Positions 28,933 through 38,964 of a stretch of DNA of 64,000 bases are shown one piece after another (the stretch's first letter is position 1; each line of letters opens with the position of its first letter). Location: NCBI RefSeq assembly GCF_010548305.1, contig NZ_JAAGLV010000003.1, positions 427,805 to 491,804 on the forward strand. Reading direction: 5' to 3'. A program made the translations under genes and the position numbers. The notes under the pieces were generated by a model that did not search any database, was not told the origin of the DNA, and was given only the letters and a program-made list of their open reading frames with translations. This stretch comes from Streptomyces sp. SID13031. Its GTDB lineage: Bacteria > Actinomycetota > Actinomycetes > Propionibacteriales > Kribbellaceae.

Positions 28933-29487
28933 CTATTTGGACAGCACCAGGCCGGCGCAGGTGACGGACCAGAGCACGCTGGTGAAGGTGCCGATGATGA
29001 ATCGCTCCGCCACCGCCGTGGGCGTGACCGACGCCGGCTGGTCCGGACTGCGCAGCTCCGGATACCGGGCCAGGCCTTTGATGGCCAGCACGATCGCCAC
29101 ACCCTCAGGCCAGCCCGCCACGATCGAGCCGTAGATGGCAACGCGCTCCAGCGAACCGATCACCGCGCCGCCTCGCAGCACCTCGCCGGCCTGCTGGGTC
29201 GACTGCGACCTGGTGTTGCCGCGGTCGACCAGGGCCAGCACCGACGTCGTCAGCGGTCCTCCACCGGCCACCGCGAGACTGCCGGAGGTCAGGAGCAGGA
29301 TGTTCCACCAGGCCTCCCGCCAGCCCTGTACGCCGTGCCCTGCGAGCAGCAGGATGCCCACAGCCGTCAGGCAGGCCAGCATCACGCCACTGAGCACGAT
29401 CTCCAGCGTGGCACCCGAATTGGGCACCCAAGCCAGTACGGCGAGCACTAGCGCGACCACGGTCAACCCCAGTACCGCTGCCGTCAT
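28933..29487 (-). CDS. Membrane protein coupled to the SatD-like gene
   Basis: The 184-residue protein has four or five hydrophobic segments, near 3-22, 28-48, 60-85, 105-135 and 160-180. The family is not named, though partnership with a SatD-like protein is a recurring actinobacterial arrangement that I infer rather than prove. Its ATG overlaps the upstream stop (ATGA), so it is translated only after its partner. No enzymatic motif is seen. Confidence 0.7.
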   Translation of the reverse strand: MTAAVLGLTVVALVLAVLAWVPNSGATLEIVLSGVMLACLTAVGILLLAGHGVQGWREAWWNILLLTSGSLAVAGGGPLTTSVLALVDRGNTRSQSTQQAGEVLRGGAVIGSLERVAIYGSIVAGWPEGVAIVLAIKGLARYPELRSPDQPASVTPTAVAERFIIGTFTSVLWSVTCAGLVLSK

Positions 29488-30083
29488 GCGGCCTCCCCAG
29501 CCTCGAGCAACTGTGCCGCCAGCACGCGTCCGCGCTGCTCCTCGGCGTACCCGGCTGCCTGCGCCCGCTGGGTCACAGCGGACTGGCTGATCCCCAGCTT
29601 CACGCCGATCTCCCGCCTACTGAGCCCCTCGGCCAGCAGGTCGGCCACTGCCCACCCGCGCTCGCTACGGCGACGCAGTACCGAGGCCATGAGCCACAGG
29701 ACGCTCTCCACCTGCTCTGCCGACTGCTGGTTGGCACCGACGACGTTCACGTGGTGGGGGCTGGACTTGGCCCGGTTGACTGCTTCGCGGGCGAGGACGA
29801 ACGCTTCCCCGCTCCCTGCCCTGGTACTCCGCGGCAGGGGCTGGTCGACAGCGCCGACACCGAGGCCGATGTGCCAGGTGTCCGCGCGCAGCAGCTGCAC
29901 GACGACATCGACGGTCGCGCGTGCCTCGGAGAGCACGCCCTGCACCTCGTCGCCGGCCGTCCGCTCGAACTTGCGCAGCAGGCCGACCCGGCGCGGCCGC
30001 CGGTTCAGCGTATTCAGTAGCTCGGGTACGAGATCGCCGATGCTCCGGCTGCCTCGCTGATCTACCGTGAGAACGAAGACCAT
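29484..30083 (-). CDS. SatD-like protein with C-terminal helix-turn-helix
   Basis: The 199-residue product begins MVFVLTVDQRGSRS. A domain with FERTAGDEVQGVLSEA, DTWHIGLGVGAVDQPLP and GEAFVLAREAVNRAK is typical of SatD-like proteins. The C-terminus (about 155-190) is a helix-turn-helix: LLAEGLSRREIGVKLGISQSAVTQRAQAAGY. It is probably a DNA-binding regulator that senses an unknown signal. AAGGAGGTACACAGGCG precedes the ATG at 30083; an in-frame start at 30200 is open but lies upstream of this site. It is coupled by ATGA to the membrane protein gene. Confidence 0.75.
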   Translation of the reverse strand: MVFVLTVDQRGSRSIGDLVPELLNTLNRRPRRVGLLRKFERTAGDEVQGVLSEARATVDVVVQLLRADTWHIGLGVGAVDQPLPRSTRAGSGEAFVLAREAVNRAKSSPHHVNVVGANQQSAEQVESVLWLMASVLRRRSERGWAVADLLAEGLSRREIGVKLGISQSAVTQRAQAAGYAEEQRGRVLAAQLLEAGEAA

Positions 30084-30129
30084 CGCCTGTGTACCTCCTT
30101 CCCAACGCTGGATTAAGGCTACAGTCTTA

Positions 30130-30144
30130 TTCACGCAGAGTGAA
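30130..30144. promoter_or_regulatory. Candidate operator upstream of the SatD-like gene
   Basis: TTCAC-GCAGA-GTGAA is a 5-bp inverted repeat with a 5-bp spacer, about 50 bp before the SatD-like start. A TAAGACTGTAGCC-like promoter region (complement) lies beside it. The rest of the 316-bp gap to thiC contains the thiC terminator and no gene. Confidence 0.4.
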
Positions 30145-30358
30145 GGGAAAAACCTGAACCGGTTCGCCCGATCACCCACCGTGATCATCGCGAAGGACAC
30201 CGATTCCCCAATTCTCCGCTGGAATCAGGCCATCGCGCACCCCGACTCACCGCTGTCCTCACGCGGAGTCAGGAGGTTTTTCAACCGTTTGGGCCGCGGA
30301 CCACAGAGTCCCGAAATTCCTCAGAGGTAATCGAAGTACCGCAGCCACCATGCCGGGG

Positions 30359-30391
30359 CCCCGGGCCTGGCGTGATGAGCCGGGCCCGGGG
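30359..30391 (-). terminator. Terminator hairpin of thiC
   Basis: CCCCGGGCCTGGC (30359-30371) pairs with 30379-30391 with one mismatch and a 7-base loop, 9 bp after the thiC stop on the minus strand. Confidence 0.7.
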
Positions 30392-30399
30392 TGTCTACG

Positions 30400-32170
<1,771 letters not shown>

Positions 32171-32254
32171 ACTTGTCGTCGGCAACCCTACCCACAAGAT
32201 TGCGTACTGCGTACTGGATCCGCGCGCCGTTGACCGACCCGATAGCGTCGGGGC

Positions 32255-33004
32255 ATGCGCGACATCCTGTACCCGCCGGTGATCGGCTTCGCCAAGACGG
32301 CCTTCAAGGTGCTCGACCTGGGGTTCACCATGGTCGGGACGGAGCACATCCCGCGGACGGGCGGCGCCGTGCTGGCGCTGAACCACATCAGCTACGTGGA
32401 CTTCGTGATCGGCGGGTTCGGTGCGCAGCCGAGCAAGCGGCTGGTCCGGTTCATGGCCAAAGAGGTGCTGTTCCGCAACCGGTACTCCGGGCCGCTGATG
32501 CGCGGCATGCACCACATCCCGGTGGATCGTGGCGCGGGCGCGGGGTCGTACCGGGAAGCCATCCGCTGTCTCGGCGAGGGTGAGATCGTCGGGGTCTTCC
32601 CCGAGGCGACGATCAGCCGGTCGTTCGAGCTGAAGGACTTCAAGTCGGGCGCGGTCCGGATGGCGGCCGAGGCCGGCGTGCCGGTGATCCCGATGGTCCT
32701 GTGGGGCACCCAGCGGATGATGACCAAGGACCACCCGCGCGACTTCTCCCGGCACCAGCGGGTCGCCATCACGGTCGGCGAGCCGATGCCGGTCAGCCCG
32801 GACGAGGACGCCGTCGAGGCCACCGCCCGGCTGCGGACCACGATGGCCGCGATGCTCGACCGGACCATCAAGGCCGACCCCGAGAAGCCGGCCGGCGCGT
32901 GGTGGCTGCCGGCCTCGTACGGCGGGGGCGCACCGACCCCCGAGGAGGCCGACCGGCTCGACGCCGAGGAGCTCCGCGAACGGGCGGCCCGCCGCCGCAA
33001 GTAG
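32255..33004 (+). CDS. 1-acyl-glycerol-3-phosphate acyltransferase (PlsC family)
   Basis: The 249-residue membrane-associated acyltransferase has the HX4D catalytic motif in NHISYVDF (His44, Asp49) and the substrate motif FPEATIS (115-121), a common variant of FPEGTRS, followed by KSGAVRMA and PVIPMVLWG. It transfers acyl chains to lysophosphatidate in phospholipid synthesis. The C-terminal 35 residues are charged (EEADRLDAEELRERAARRRK). It is divergent from thiC, with about 85 bp to the riboswitch. Confidence 0.88.
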   Translation: MRDILYPPVIGFAKTAFKVLDLGFTMVGTEHIPRTGGAVLALNHISYVDFVIGGFGAQPSKRLVRFMAKEVLFRNRYSGPLMRGMHHIPVDRGAGAGSYREAIRCLGEGEIVGVFPEATISRSFELKDFKSGAVRMAAEAGVPVIPMVLWGTQRMMTKDHPRDFSRHQRVAITVGEPMPVSPDEDAVEATARLRTTMAAMLDRTIKADPEKPAGAWWLPASYGGGAPTPEEADRLDAEELRERAARRRK

Positions 33005-33196
33005 CTCGAGCGTCTCCCCTCATTCCGGTTATGACCCGCGTCGATATTCGGACGAGGGGTTGACCGAGGCGCGAGCCAGCGGTACGAAGAACCTTTGTAT
33101 GTCGACTCAGGATCTGGGGGGTCCCTCTCGACGGCAGGGCTGTTCGCGTTCCGCCCCGGACGCGCTGGTCTGCGGTCATCGGGCTGGGCGGGGGAA

Positions 33197-33733
33197 ATGA
33201 CGACTTTGTACGGATCAGACGAAGATCTGCACCTCTTCGAACCGGGGACACTGAGCATCCCGGGCAATGTGGCCGAGGAGATCCCGGACGTCGGGGTCTA
33301 CTTCCTCTACTGGGCGACGCAGAACCTGCGCCCGGACCAGGCCCGCGAGATCGAGTCGGCGGTCAACGGCCGGCGCTGCCAGAACGGCTGGTTCCCGCTG
33401 GAGAGCCTGGACACCCTCGGCCGCCGGGGCTCCTGGCGCGGCCCGCTGACCTATCTGGCCCAGATGACCGCGAAGGACTCGGCGATCGTCAAGGCGTGGG
33501 CGACCATCAACATGGCGCCCGACGGCCACAAGGCGCGGATCGAGGCGACGGCCGACCGGCTGCTCTACCAGCAGGGTCATGCCGCCGCCGCGACCTGGGT
33601 GATGGCGGTCCGCCCGCAGGCGTTCCTGAGCCTCACGCTGCTCGGCGACTCGCTCTACAACAACTGGGAGGGCGCAGTGGCCTCGCTCCGCCCGAAGGAC
33701 GTCGCGAGGTCCGTCCGCCGCTGGAACCGCTGA
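33197..33733 (+). CDS. Hypothetical soluble protein
   Basis: The product is about 178 residues, MTTLYGSDEDLHLFEPG onward, without signal or membrane segments. It is Trp- and Ala-rich in the second half (IVKAWATINMAPDG, HAAAATWVMAVRP). I do not recognise a family. The ATG at 33197 follows GGGCGGGGGAA; the frame is open to 33095 but that part looks non-coding. A long perfect inverted repeat follows 9 bp after the stop. Confidence 0.65.
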   Translation: MTTLYGSDEDLHLFEPGTLSIPGNVAEEIPDVGVYFLYWATQNLRPDQAREIESAVNGRRCQNGWFPLESLDTLGRRGSWRGPLTYLAQMTAKDSAIVKAWATINMAPDGHKARIEATADRLLYQQGHAAAATWVMAVRPQAFLSLTLLGDSLYNNWEGAVASLRPKDVARSVRRWNR

Positions 33734-33742
33734 TCTCCCCAA

Positions 33743-33797
33743 TGCTTACGTCCGAAGAAGTGAAGGTCACGTCCCTCCGCTTCTTCGGACGTAAGCA
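33743..33797. terminator. 18-bp perfect inverted repeat between convergent genes
   Basis: TGCTTACGTCCGAAGAAG (33743-33760) is repeated inverted at 33780-33797 with a 19-base loop. It lies between the hypothetical gene and the convergent Pit operon and would form the same stem on either strand. The arms are less GC-rich than the surrounding terminators and there is no T-run, so a binding site or transfer scar is also possible. Confidence 0.65.
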
Positions 33798-33805
33798 ATC
33801 AAGGG

Positions 33806-34039
33806 TCAGTGGAATTGCGGGATGATCAGGTACAGCCCGTAGCCGACCGCTGCGATGCAGGCGAGGAAGCAGAGGCCTGCCACCGCGCCGTCCACCGGGG
33901 CCGCGCCCTTCTTGTCCTCGATCGCGACCGCTCGCCGCGACAGCGCGGTCACTCCGACGGCGAACAGCACCGCGATACCGACCCCGAAGACGAGGCTCGC
34001 GATCGCGACCTGGCCGAGCGCGCTCCAGTCGATGTGCAT
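33806..34039 (-). CDS. Small membrane protein at the end of the Pit operon
   Basis: The 77-residue product has two membrane segments (about 9-30 and 50-70), with a charged loop RRAVAIEDKKGAAPVDG between them. AGGAGGATCTG lies before the ATG. It follows the first Pit gene by 10 bp on the same strand and is probably co-expressed. No family is recognised; a transporter accessory role is inferred from position only. Confidence 0.7.
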   Translation of the reverse strand: MHIDWSALGQVAIASLVFGVGIAVLFAVGVTALSRRAVAIEDKKGAAPVDGAVAGLCFLACIAAVGYGLYLIIPQFH

Positions 34040-34049
34040 CAGATCCTCC

Positions 34050-35186
34050 TCAGGCAGCCGGTACGGCGGACGCCGGGGCCGCAGTGCCCGGGTACTCGTT
34101 GACGTTGTCGGCCGTGACCGGCTTGCGCCGCGACGCGAGGTAGATGAAGCCACCGGCGCCGATCGCGGCGACGGCGATGATCGCGACGCCGAGGTTGCCG
34201 GAGTTGGCGACCCGGCCGGCCAGTGCCCCGACCAGCGCGGCGGCGGGCAGCGTGAACAGCCAGGCCAGCGCCATCCGGCCGGCGACCGTCCAGCGGACCT
34301 CCGCGAGACGCTTGCCCAGGCCCGCGCCGATGATGCTGCCCGAGCAGACCTGCGTCGTCGACAGCGGGAAGCCGAGGTGCGAGGACGCCAGCAGTACCGC
34401 GGTGGAACTGGTCTCGGCCGCGAAGCCCTGCGGCGCCTCGATCTCGGTCAGCCCCTTGCCCATCGTCCGGATGATCCGCCAGCCGCCGAGGTACGTGCCG
34501 AGCGCGATCGCCGCGCCGGCCGCGAAGATCACCCACAGCGGCGGCCGGGAGCCCGACGCCAGGCTGCCCGAGGTGATCAGTACCAGCGTGATGATGCCCA
34601 TCGTCTTCTGCGCGTCACCGGTACCGTGCGCCAGCGAGACGAGTGAGGCGGAGGCGATCTGGCCGACCCGGAAGCCGTCGTCGACCGTCTTCTTCCGTGC
34701 CCGCCTGGTGATCGTGTACGCCAGGTAGGTGCCCAGCAGGGCGACCACACCGGCCACGATCGGGGCGGCCACGGCCGGGATGATGATCTTCTGGACGACC
34801 GTACCGAAGTGCACCGCGCCGCTGCCGGCCGCGATCCAGGTGGCGCCGATCAGGCCACCGAACAGTGCGTGCGACGAGGAGCTCGGCAGCCCGACGTACC
34901 AGGTCAGCAGGTTCCACAGGATCGCGCCGACCAGGCCGCCGAAGATGATCGGGACCGTCACTTTCGCGTCGTCGACCAGGCCGCTGGAGATCGTCTTGGC
35001 GACCTCGGTGGAGACGAAGGCGCCGACCAGGTTCAGGACCGCCGACAGGCCGACGGCGACCTTGGGTTTCAGTGCTCCGGTGGCGATCGACGTCGCCATC
35101 GCGTTGGCGGTGTCGTGGAAACCGTTGGTGAAGTCGAACACCAGGGCGGTGATGATCACCACGATGACGAGGAACGAAACATCCAT
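34050..35186 (-). CDS. Pit-family inorganic phosphate transporter (copy 1)
   Basis: The product is about 378 residues with ten or so membrane helices. The two inverted Pit signatures are present: GFHDTANAMATSIATGAL with VGLSAVLNLVGAF in the first half and AETSSTAVLLASSHLGFPLSTTQVCSGSIIGAGLGKR in the second. GLPSSSSHALFGGLIGA is the conserved central loop. The family imports metal-phosphate with protons at low affinity. The start is ambiguous among 35195, 35189 and 35186. It follows copy 2 by 87 bp. Confidence 0.9.
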   Translation of the reverse strand: MDVSFLVIVVIITALVFDFTNGFHDTANAMATSIATGALKPKVAVGLSAVLNLVGAFVSTEVAKTISSGLVDDAKVTVPIIFGGLVGAILWNLLTWYVGLPSSSSHALFGGLIGATWIAAGSGAVHFGTVVQKIIIPAVAAPIVAGVVALLGTYLAYTITRRARKKTVDDGFRVGQIASASLVSLAHGTGDAQKTMGIITLVLITSGSLASGSRPPLWVIFAAGAAIALGTYLGGWRIIRTMGKGLTEIEAPQGFAAETSSTAVLLASSHLGFPLSTTQVCSGSIIGAGLGKRLAEVRWTVAGRMALAWLFTLPAAALVGALAGRVANSGNLGVAIIAVAAIGAGGFIYLASRRKPVTADNVNEYPGTAAPASAVPAA

Positions 35187-35273
35187 CACGATCACATCCC
35201 GGAGGGCGGCGTCAGGAGCGCTTTCAAGCTAAGCGCGCAGGGTGAATTCGCCGTGAACTGCTCGAAGAATGAA

Positions 35274-36272
35274 CTACTCCAGGATGAGGTGAGCCAGCGC
35301 GTAGACGCCTGCGGCGACGATGCCGGCCGCCGGGATCGTCAGCACCCAGGCGATCACGATGCCCTTCGCGACTCCCCAGCGCACGGCCGACAGTCGCTTG
35401 GTGGCGCCCGCACCCATCACCGCGGAGGTGATCGTGTGCGTGGTCGAGACCGGCGCGTGCAGGCCGATCGCCATCACGTAGAGCACGGTCGCCGCGACCG
35501 CTTCGGAAGCGAAGCCGCGGGCCGGATCGAGGTGGATGATCCGGCGGCCGAGGGTTCGCATGATCCGCCAGCCACCGGAGTACGTGCCCAGCGAGATCGC
35601 GGTCGCCGCCGAGATCTTGACCCAGATCGGGATGCCATCGTTCTTGTCCACGTGCCCGGTGGTGAGCAGCGCGAGGAAGATCACGCCCATCGTCTTCTGA
35701 GCGTCCTGCAGGCCGTGACCGAGCGCCATCCCGGCCGCGGACAGCGACTGGGCCAGCCGGAAACCACGGGTGGTCTTGCCGGGATTGCTGCGCCGGAAGA
35801 TCCACAGGATCGCGATCATCAGCAAGAAGGCGCCGGAGAAACCGATCGCGGGTGACAGGACCATCGGGATGACGACCTTGTCCACGATGCCGGACCACAG
35901 TACGACGCTGGTGGAGGCGAGCCCGGCACCGACCAGGCCACCGATCAGGGCGTGCGAGGACGACGACGGCAGGCCGAAGTACCAGGTGATCAGGTTCCAG
36001 GTGATGGCACCGACCAGCGCGGCGATCACGACCACCAGGCCGTGCCGGCCCGACGGCAAGGTGATGACGCCCTTACCGATCGTCTCGGCCACCTCGGTGC
36101 CCAGGAAGGCGCCGACGAAGTTGAAGAACGCCGCCATCACCAGCGCCACCCGCGGCGTCAGCGCCCGGGTCGAGACCGAGGTCGCGATCGCGTTGGCGGC
36201 GTCGTGGAATCCGTTGGTGTAGTCGAACGCGAGCGCGATCACGACGACCGCGATGACGAGCGGGAGCTCCAC
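35274..36272 (-). CDS. Pit-family inorganic phosphate transporter (copy 2)
   Basis: The 332-residue product has the signatures GFHDAANAIATSVSTRAL, GLPSSSSHALIGGLVGAG and GLHAPVSTTHTITSAVMGAGATKRLSAVRWGV. It is shorter than copy 1 because loops between helices are reduced. It starts 2 bp after the DUF47 gene, the usual DUF47-pit pairing, which marks this copy as the one directly paired with that regulator. Confidence 0.92.
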   Translation of the reverse strand: MELPLVIAVVVIALAFDYTNGFHDAANAIATSVSTRALTPRVALVMAAFFNFVGAFLGTEVAETIGKGVITLPSGRHGLVVVIAALVGAITWNLITWYFGLPSSSSHALIGGLVGAGLASTSVVLWSGIVDKVVIPMVLSPAIGFSGAFLLMIAILWIFRRSNPGKTTRGFRLAQSLSAAGMALGHGLQDAQKTMGVIFLALLTTGHVDKNDGIPIWVKISAATAISLGTYSGGWRIMRTLGRRIIHLDPARGFASEAVAATVLYVMAIGLHAPVSTTHTITSAVMGAGATKRLSAVRWGVAKGIVIAWVLTIPAAGIVAAGVYALAHLILE

Positions 36273-36274
36273 GC

Positions 36275-36907
36275 TCAGCTCTCCTTGACGGCGATCTGTT
36301 CGACCGTGTTCGCGACGTGTTCGAAGGCGTCGATGGCGGCCTCCAGCAGGTCGACCACGGTCTTCACCTTCATCACCGTCAGTGCGTCGAACTCGCCGCT
36401 GAACAGCTTGGCGATGATCCGGCGGTGCACCGCGTCACCGGTGTTCTCCAGCCGGTTGACCTCGATCCAGTACTCCGCCAGGTCCTTCATCGTGCGCAGC
36501 CGGGGCATCGTCTCGGCGGTCAGCGTCGCCATCCGCTGCAGTACCTCGATCTGCTCGGCCACCTCGGCCGGCAGCTTGTCGAGGTTGAACAGATGGACCG
36601 AATCGACCGCCTCTTCCATGTAATCCATGACGTCGTCGAGGTCGGAGGCCAGCCGGTAGATGTCCTCGCGGTCGAACGGCGTCACGAAGGTCGAGTTGAC
36701 CCGGCGAATGATCGAGTGAGTGGTCTCATCCGCGGCGTGCTCGGCATCCTTCATCTGGACGGCGATCTGCTGGCTCGCGGCGAGTCCGGATCCGGCCGTG
36801 CTGTTGAGCAGCTCGGCGAGGATGCGGGACCCGTCGACCAGGTGGTTGGCGGATTCGGTGAAAAGGTCGTAGAACGTCGGGTCGTTCGGACGCAGACGTA
36901 ACGGCAC
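36275..36907 (-). CDS. DUF47 (PhoU-like) partner of the Pit transporter
   Basis: The product is about 210 residues and all helical, with the DUF47 core: LRPNDPTFYDLFTESANHLVDG at the start, KDAEHAADETTHSIIRRVNSTFVTPFDREDIYRLASDLDDVMDYMEEA in the middle and RLENTGDAVHRR later (segments cited separately). DUF47 proteins resemble PhoU, bind metals and control Pit activity or turnover. The GTG at 36907 has GGAG at a good distance, so it is preferred over TTG 36934. Upstream on the minus strand GTTCACC and GTTCATC words occur but not in clean 11-bp phase. Confidence 0.9.
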   Translation of the reverse strand: MPLRLRPNDPTFYDLFTESANHLVDGSRILAELLNSTAGSGLAASQQIAVQMKDAEHAADETTHSIIRRVNSTFVTPFDREDIYRLASDLDDVMDYMEEAVDSVHLFNLDKLPAEVAEQIEVLQRMATLTAETMPRLRTMKDLAEYWIEVNRLENTGDAVHRRIIAKLFSGEFDALTVMKVKTVVDLLEAAIDAFEHVANTVEQIAVKES

Positions 36908-37045
36908 TTCAAGCTCCGGGTGAACGAGGGACAAACCTTGAACATGCTAGGGGCAACGGACTGCTGACGGAGCATCCGCCTGGTCAAGGTATCGCGAGAC
37001 GATGAACACGTTGACTCAGGGCAACCGGAAAGCGACCAGCAGACT

Positions 37046-37354
37046 TCAGCGCGTCACCACGGCGTAGAGGTCGAAGAAGCCGACGACGAGGACCAGCCCG
37101 GCCGCCAGCCGCAGGACGCGCTCGGAGCCCAGGGCGCTCGGTTCGACGCCTCGCCGGTAGACCGCGCTGACGGCCGCCCAGCAGGACAGGGCGAGCACGG
37201 TGACGACGATGCCGAGGCCGAGCCGGACGTCCGACGTACCGTGGCCGGAGGCAACCAGCAGGGCGCCGTTGGCGACCAGGCCGAGGGAGGTACGGCGCCA
37301 GGCGAGCAGCGTGCGCTCGGGTTGGAGACCAGGATCACGTGGGGTTGTGCTCAT
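37046..37354 (-). CDS. DUF202 membrane protein (second of pair)
   Basis: The 102-residue product has the DUF202 start LQPERTLLAWRRTSLGLVANGALL and three membrane segments. The family (YidH-like) is of unknown function. Its ATG at 37354 overlaps the stop of the first DUF202 gene in ATGA. Confidence 0.85.
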   Translation of the reverse strand: MSTTPRDPGLQPERTLLAWRRTSLGLVANGALLVASGHGTSDVRLGLGIVVTVLALSCWAAVSAVYRRGVEPSALGSERVLRLAAGLVLVVGFFDLYAVVTR

Positions 37355-37689
37355 CGCCACAGGCTGAACAGCAGGCCGATCAGTCCGACAACGGCGATGG
37401 TTGCCCCCAGCACCAAAGGCAGCCTGGTCACCGGGAGTGGTCCACCGGTACGCATTGCGGTCAGGTTGGCCTGCCAGCGGCGGAAGGCGCCGGCAGTGGT
37501 GGCGATGCCCGCGGCGACCAGGACGATCCCGATGACGCGGGCCGGCCAGCGGTCGGGGCCGAGATCTAGGAACTGGACGGCCGACAGCCCACCCGCGTAG
37601 CAGGCCAGGGAGGTGCGCAGGTACGCGAGGTAGGTTCGCTCGTTGGCGAGAGTGAACCTGTAGTCAGGCTCCTGCCCAGGTGTGCTCAT
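37351..37689 (-). CDS. YidH/DUF202 membrane protein (first of pair)
   Basis: The 112-residue product has YRFTLANERTYLAYLRTSLACYAGG, the YidH-type DUF202 motif, and three membrane segments. It lies between the GH3 lipoprotein gene and the second DUF202 gene with four-base ATGA overlaps at both ends, so all three are translationally coupled. The two DUF202 proteins are different subtypes and may form a heteromer. Confidence 0.88.
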   Translation of the reverse strand: MSTPGQEPDYRFTLANERTYLAYLRTSLACYAGGLSAVQFLDLGPDRWPARVIGIVLVAAGIATTAGAFRRWQANLTAMRTGGPLPVTRLPLVLGATIAVVGLIGLLFSLWR

Positions 37690-38942
37690 CCGCAGCTCAG
37701 CAGGCCATGGTTCTGCTTGAGGGTGAGCACCCGCTGGACGCTGCTCTGGAGGCTGGCCGCGAAGGCCTTGTCCTGCTGGGCCTTCACGACCAGTGCGTTG
37801 ACCATGGTCGAGGTGAGCGAGGCCTTGGCGGTGATCACGATGTCGCCGCCGGCCGCGACGAACCGGGTCGCCCGCTGGCCTGCCGGGACCGACGCGACCT
37901 CTGCGGCCGCCCCGACGTCGTCGGTGATCACGACTCCGCCGTACCCGAGGTCGCCGCGCAGCATGCCGCCGATGATCGTGGGCGAGAACACAGCGCGGTT
38001 CTTCGGGTCGATCTTGGTGTAGGTGACAGTGGAGACCATCACGAGGTCCGAGCCCGCCTGGATGCCCGCGGCGAACGGTGCGAGGTCGTCGTCGTTGCGG
38101 ACGGTGACGGTGTCGACCACCCCGGAGGAGAAGTCGGTGTTGCCTTTGACCCGGCCGAGGCCCGGGAAGTGCTTGACCGACGTCATCACCCCGGCCAGCT
38201 CCATCCCCTTCACGAACGCGGCGACGTGCGGGCCGACCTTGCCCGGCGTGTTGCCGTAGCCACGGTCCAGTGCCCCGATCGGAGCGTTCTTGTCACCTAG
38301 GGACGCCGGTACTACGTCCGCGACCGGCGCGAGGTCCATATTGACGCCGGCCTGCTTGAGCTGGCCGGCCCAGGTCTTGGCGCGGGCGGTCAGCTTGTCG
38401 TCGGACCAGGTGGCCTGCACTGTCGCAGCGGGGATGCGGTCGAAGCCAGAGCCCTTGAGCCGCTGGATCTTGCCGCCTTCCTGGTCTGCGGCGATGAAGG
38501 GGCTGATGCCCTTCACGGTGGCCGTCTTGGTGACGACGGCCATCGCAGTACGGGTGTGTGCGGCGCTACCGCCCACCCCCATGAGGAGGAGGCCGCCTGG
38601 CTTCTGGGCGCCGGCTATAGATCGCTCTGCAGCCGTCATGCCGTTGGTGCTGATGCCGGTCATGATCAACTGGGCCGCCTGCTCGCGCAGGGTCAACTGC
38701 TGCAGCTTCTGATCCACACAGTCGCCGGCAGGTGCGCTGGGGGTCTGACTCGGAGGCTGGCTGGGCGTCTGCGATGGGGTCCCGGTGGGGGTGCTCGGCG
38801 GTGGGGATTGCCGGGTGACCGAGGAGGAAGGCGCAGCACTAGGGCCTGCGGTGGGTGTGTCCGAGTCGCTGCAACCTGCGAGCAGGATGGCCGCAACCGC
38901 TACCGCCAGTGTCTGGCGTCCGGTGGTCTTCATCACGGCCAT
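37686..38942 (-). CDS. GH3-family lipoprotein (NagZ-like beta-N-acetylhexosaminidase)
   Basis: The 418-residue product has a lipoprotein signal (AVAVAAILLAGC, lipobox LLAGC), a long Ser/Thr/Pro/Gln linker (about 30-75) and a single GH3 N-terminal barrel. MSVKHFPGLGRV-type KHFPG(L)G and the Asp of VITDDVGAAAEV are the substrate-binding and nucleophile motifs of NagZ-type enzymes. FIAADQEGGKIQRL is the conserved second strand. It probably trims cell-wall amino sugars outside the membrane. Start choice between 38942 and 38933 is open. The stop couples by ATGA to the DUF202 genes. Confidence 0.88.
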   Translation of the reverse strand: MAVMKTTGRQTLAVAVAAILLAGCSDSDTPTAGPSAAPSSSVTRQSPPPSTPTGTPSQTPSQPPSQTPSAPAGDCVDQKLQQLTLREQAAQLIMTGISTNGMTAAERSIAGAQKPGGLLLMGVGGSAAHTRTAMAVVTKTATVKGISPFIAADQEGGKIQRLKGSGFDRIPAATVQATWSDDKLTARAKTWAGQLKQAGVNMDLAPVADVVPASLGDKNAPIGALDRGYGNTPGKVGPHVAAFVKGMELAGVMTSVKHFPGLGRVKGNTDFSSGVVDTVTVRNDDDLAPFAAGIQAGSDLVMVSTVTYTKIDPKNRAVFSPTIIGGMLRGDLGYGGVVITDDVGAAAEVASVPAGQRATRFVAAGGDIVITAKASLTSTMVNALVVKAQQDKAFAASLQSSVQRVLTLKQNHGLLSCG

Positions 38943-38964
38943 TCTTGCCCATGGGGCTCCTGGA

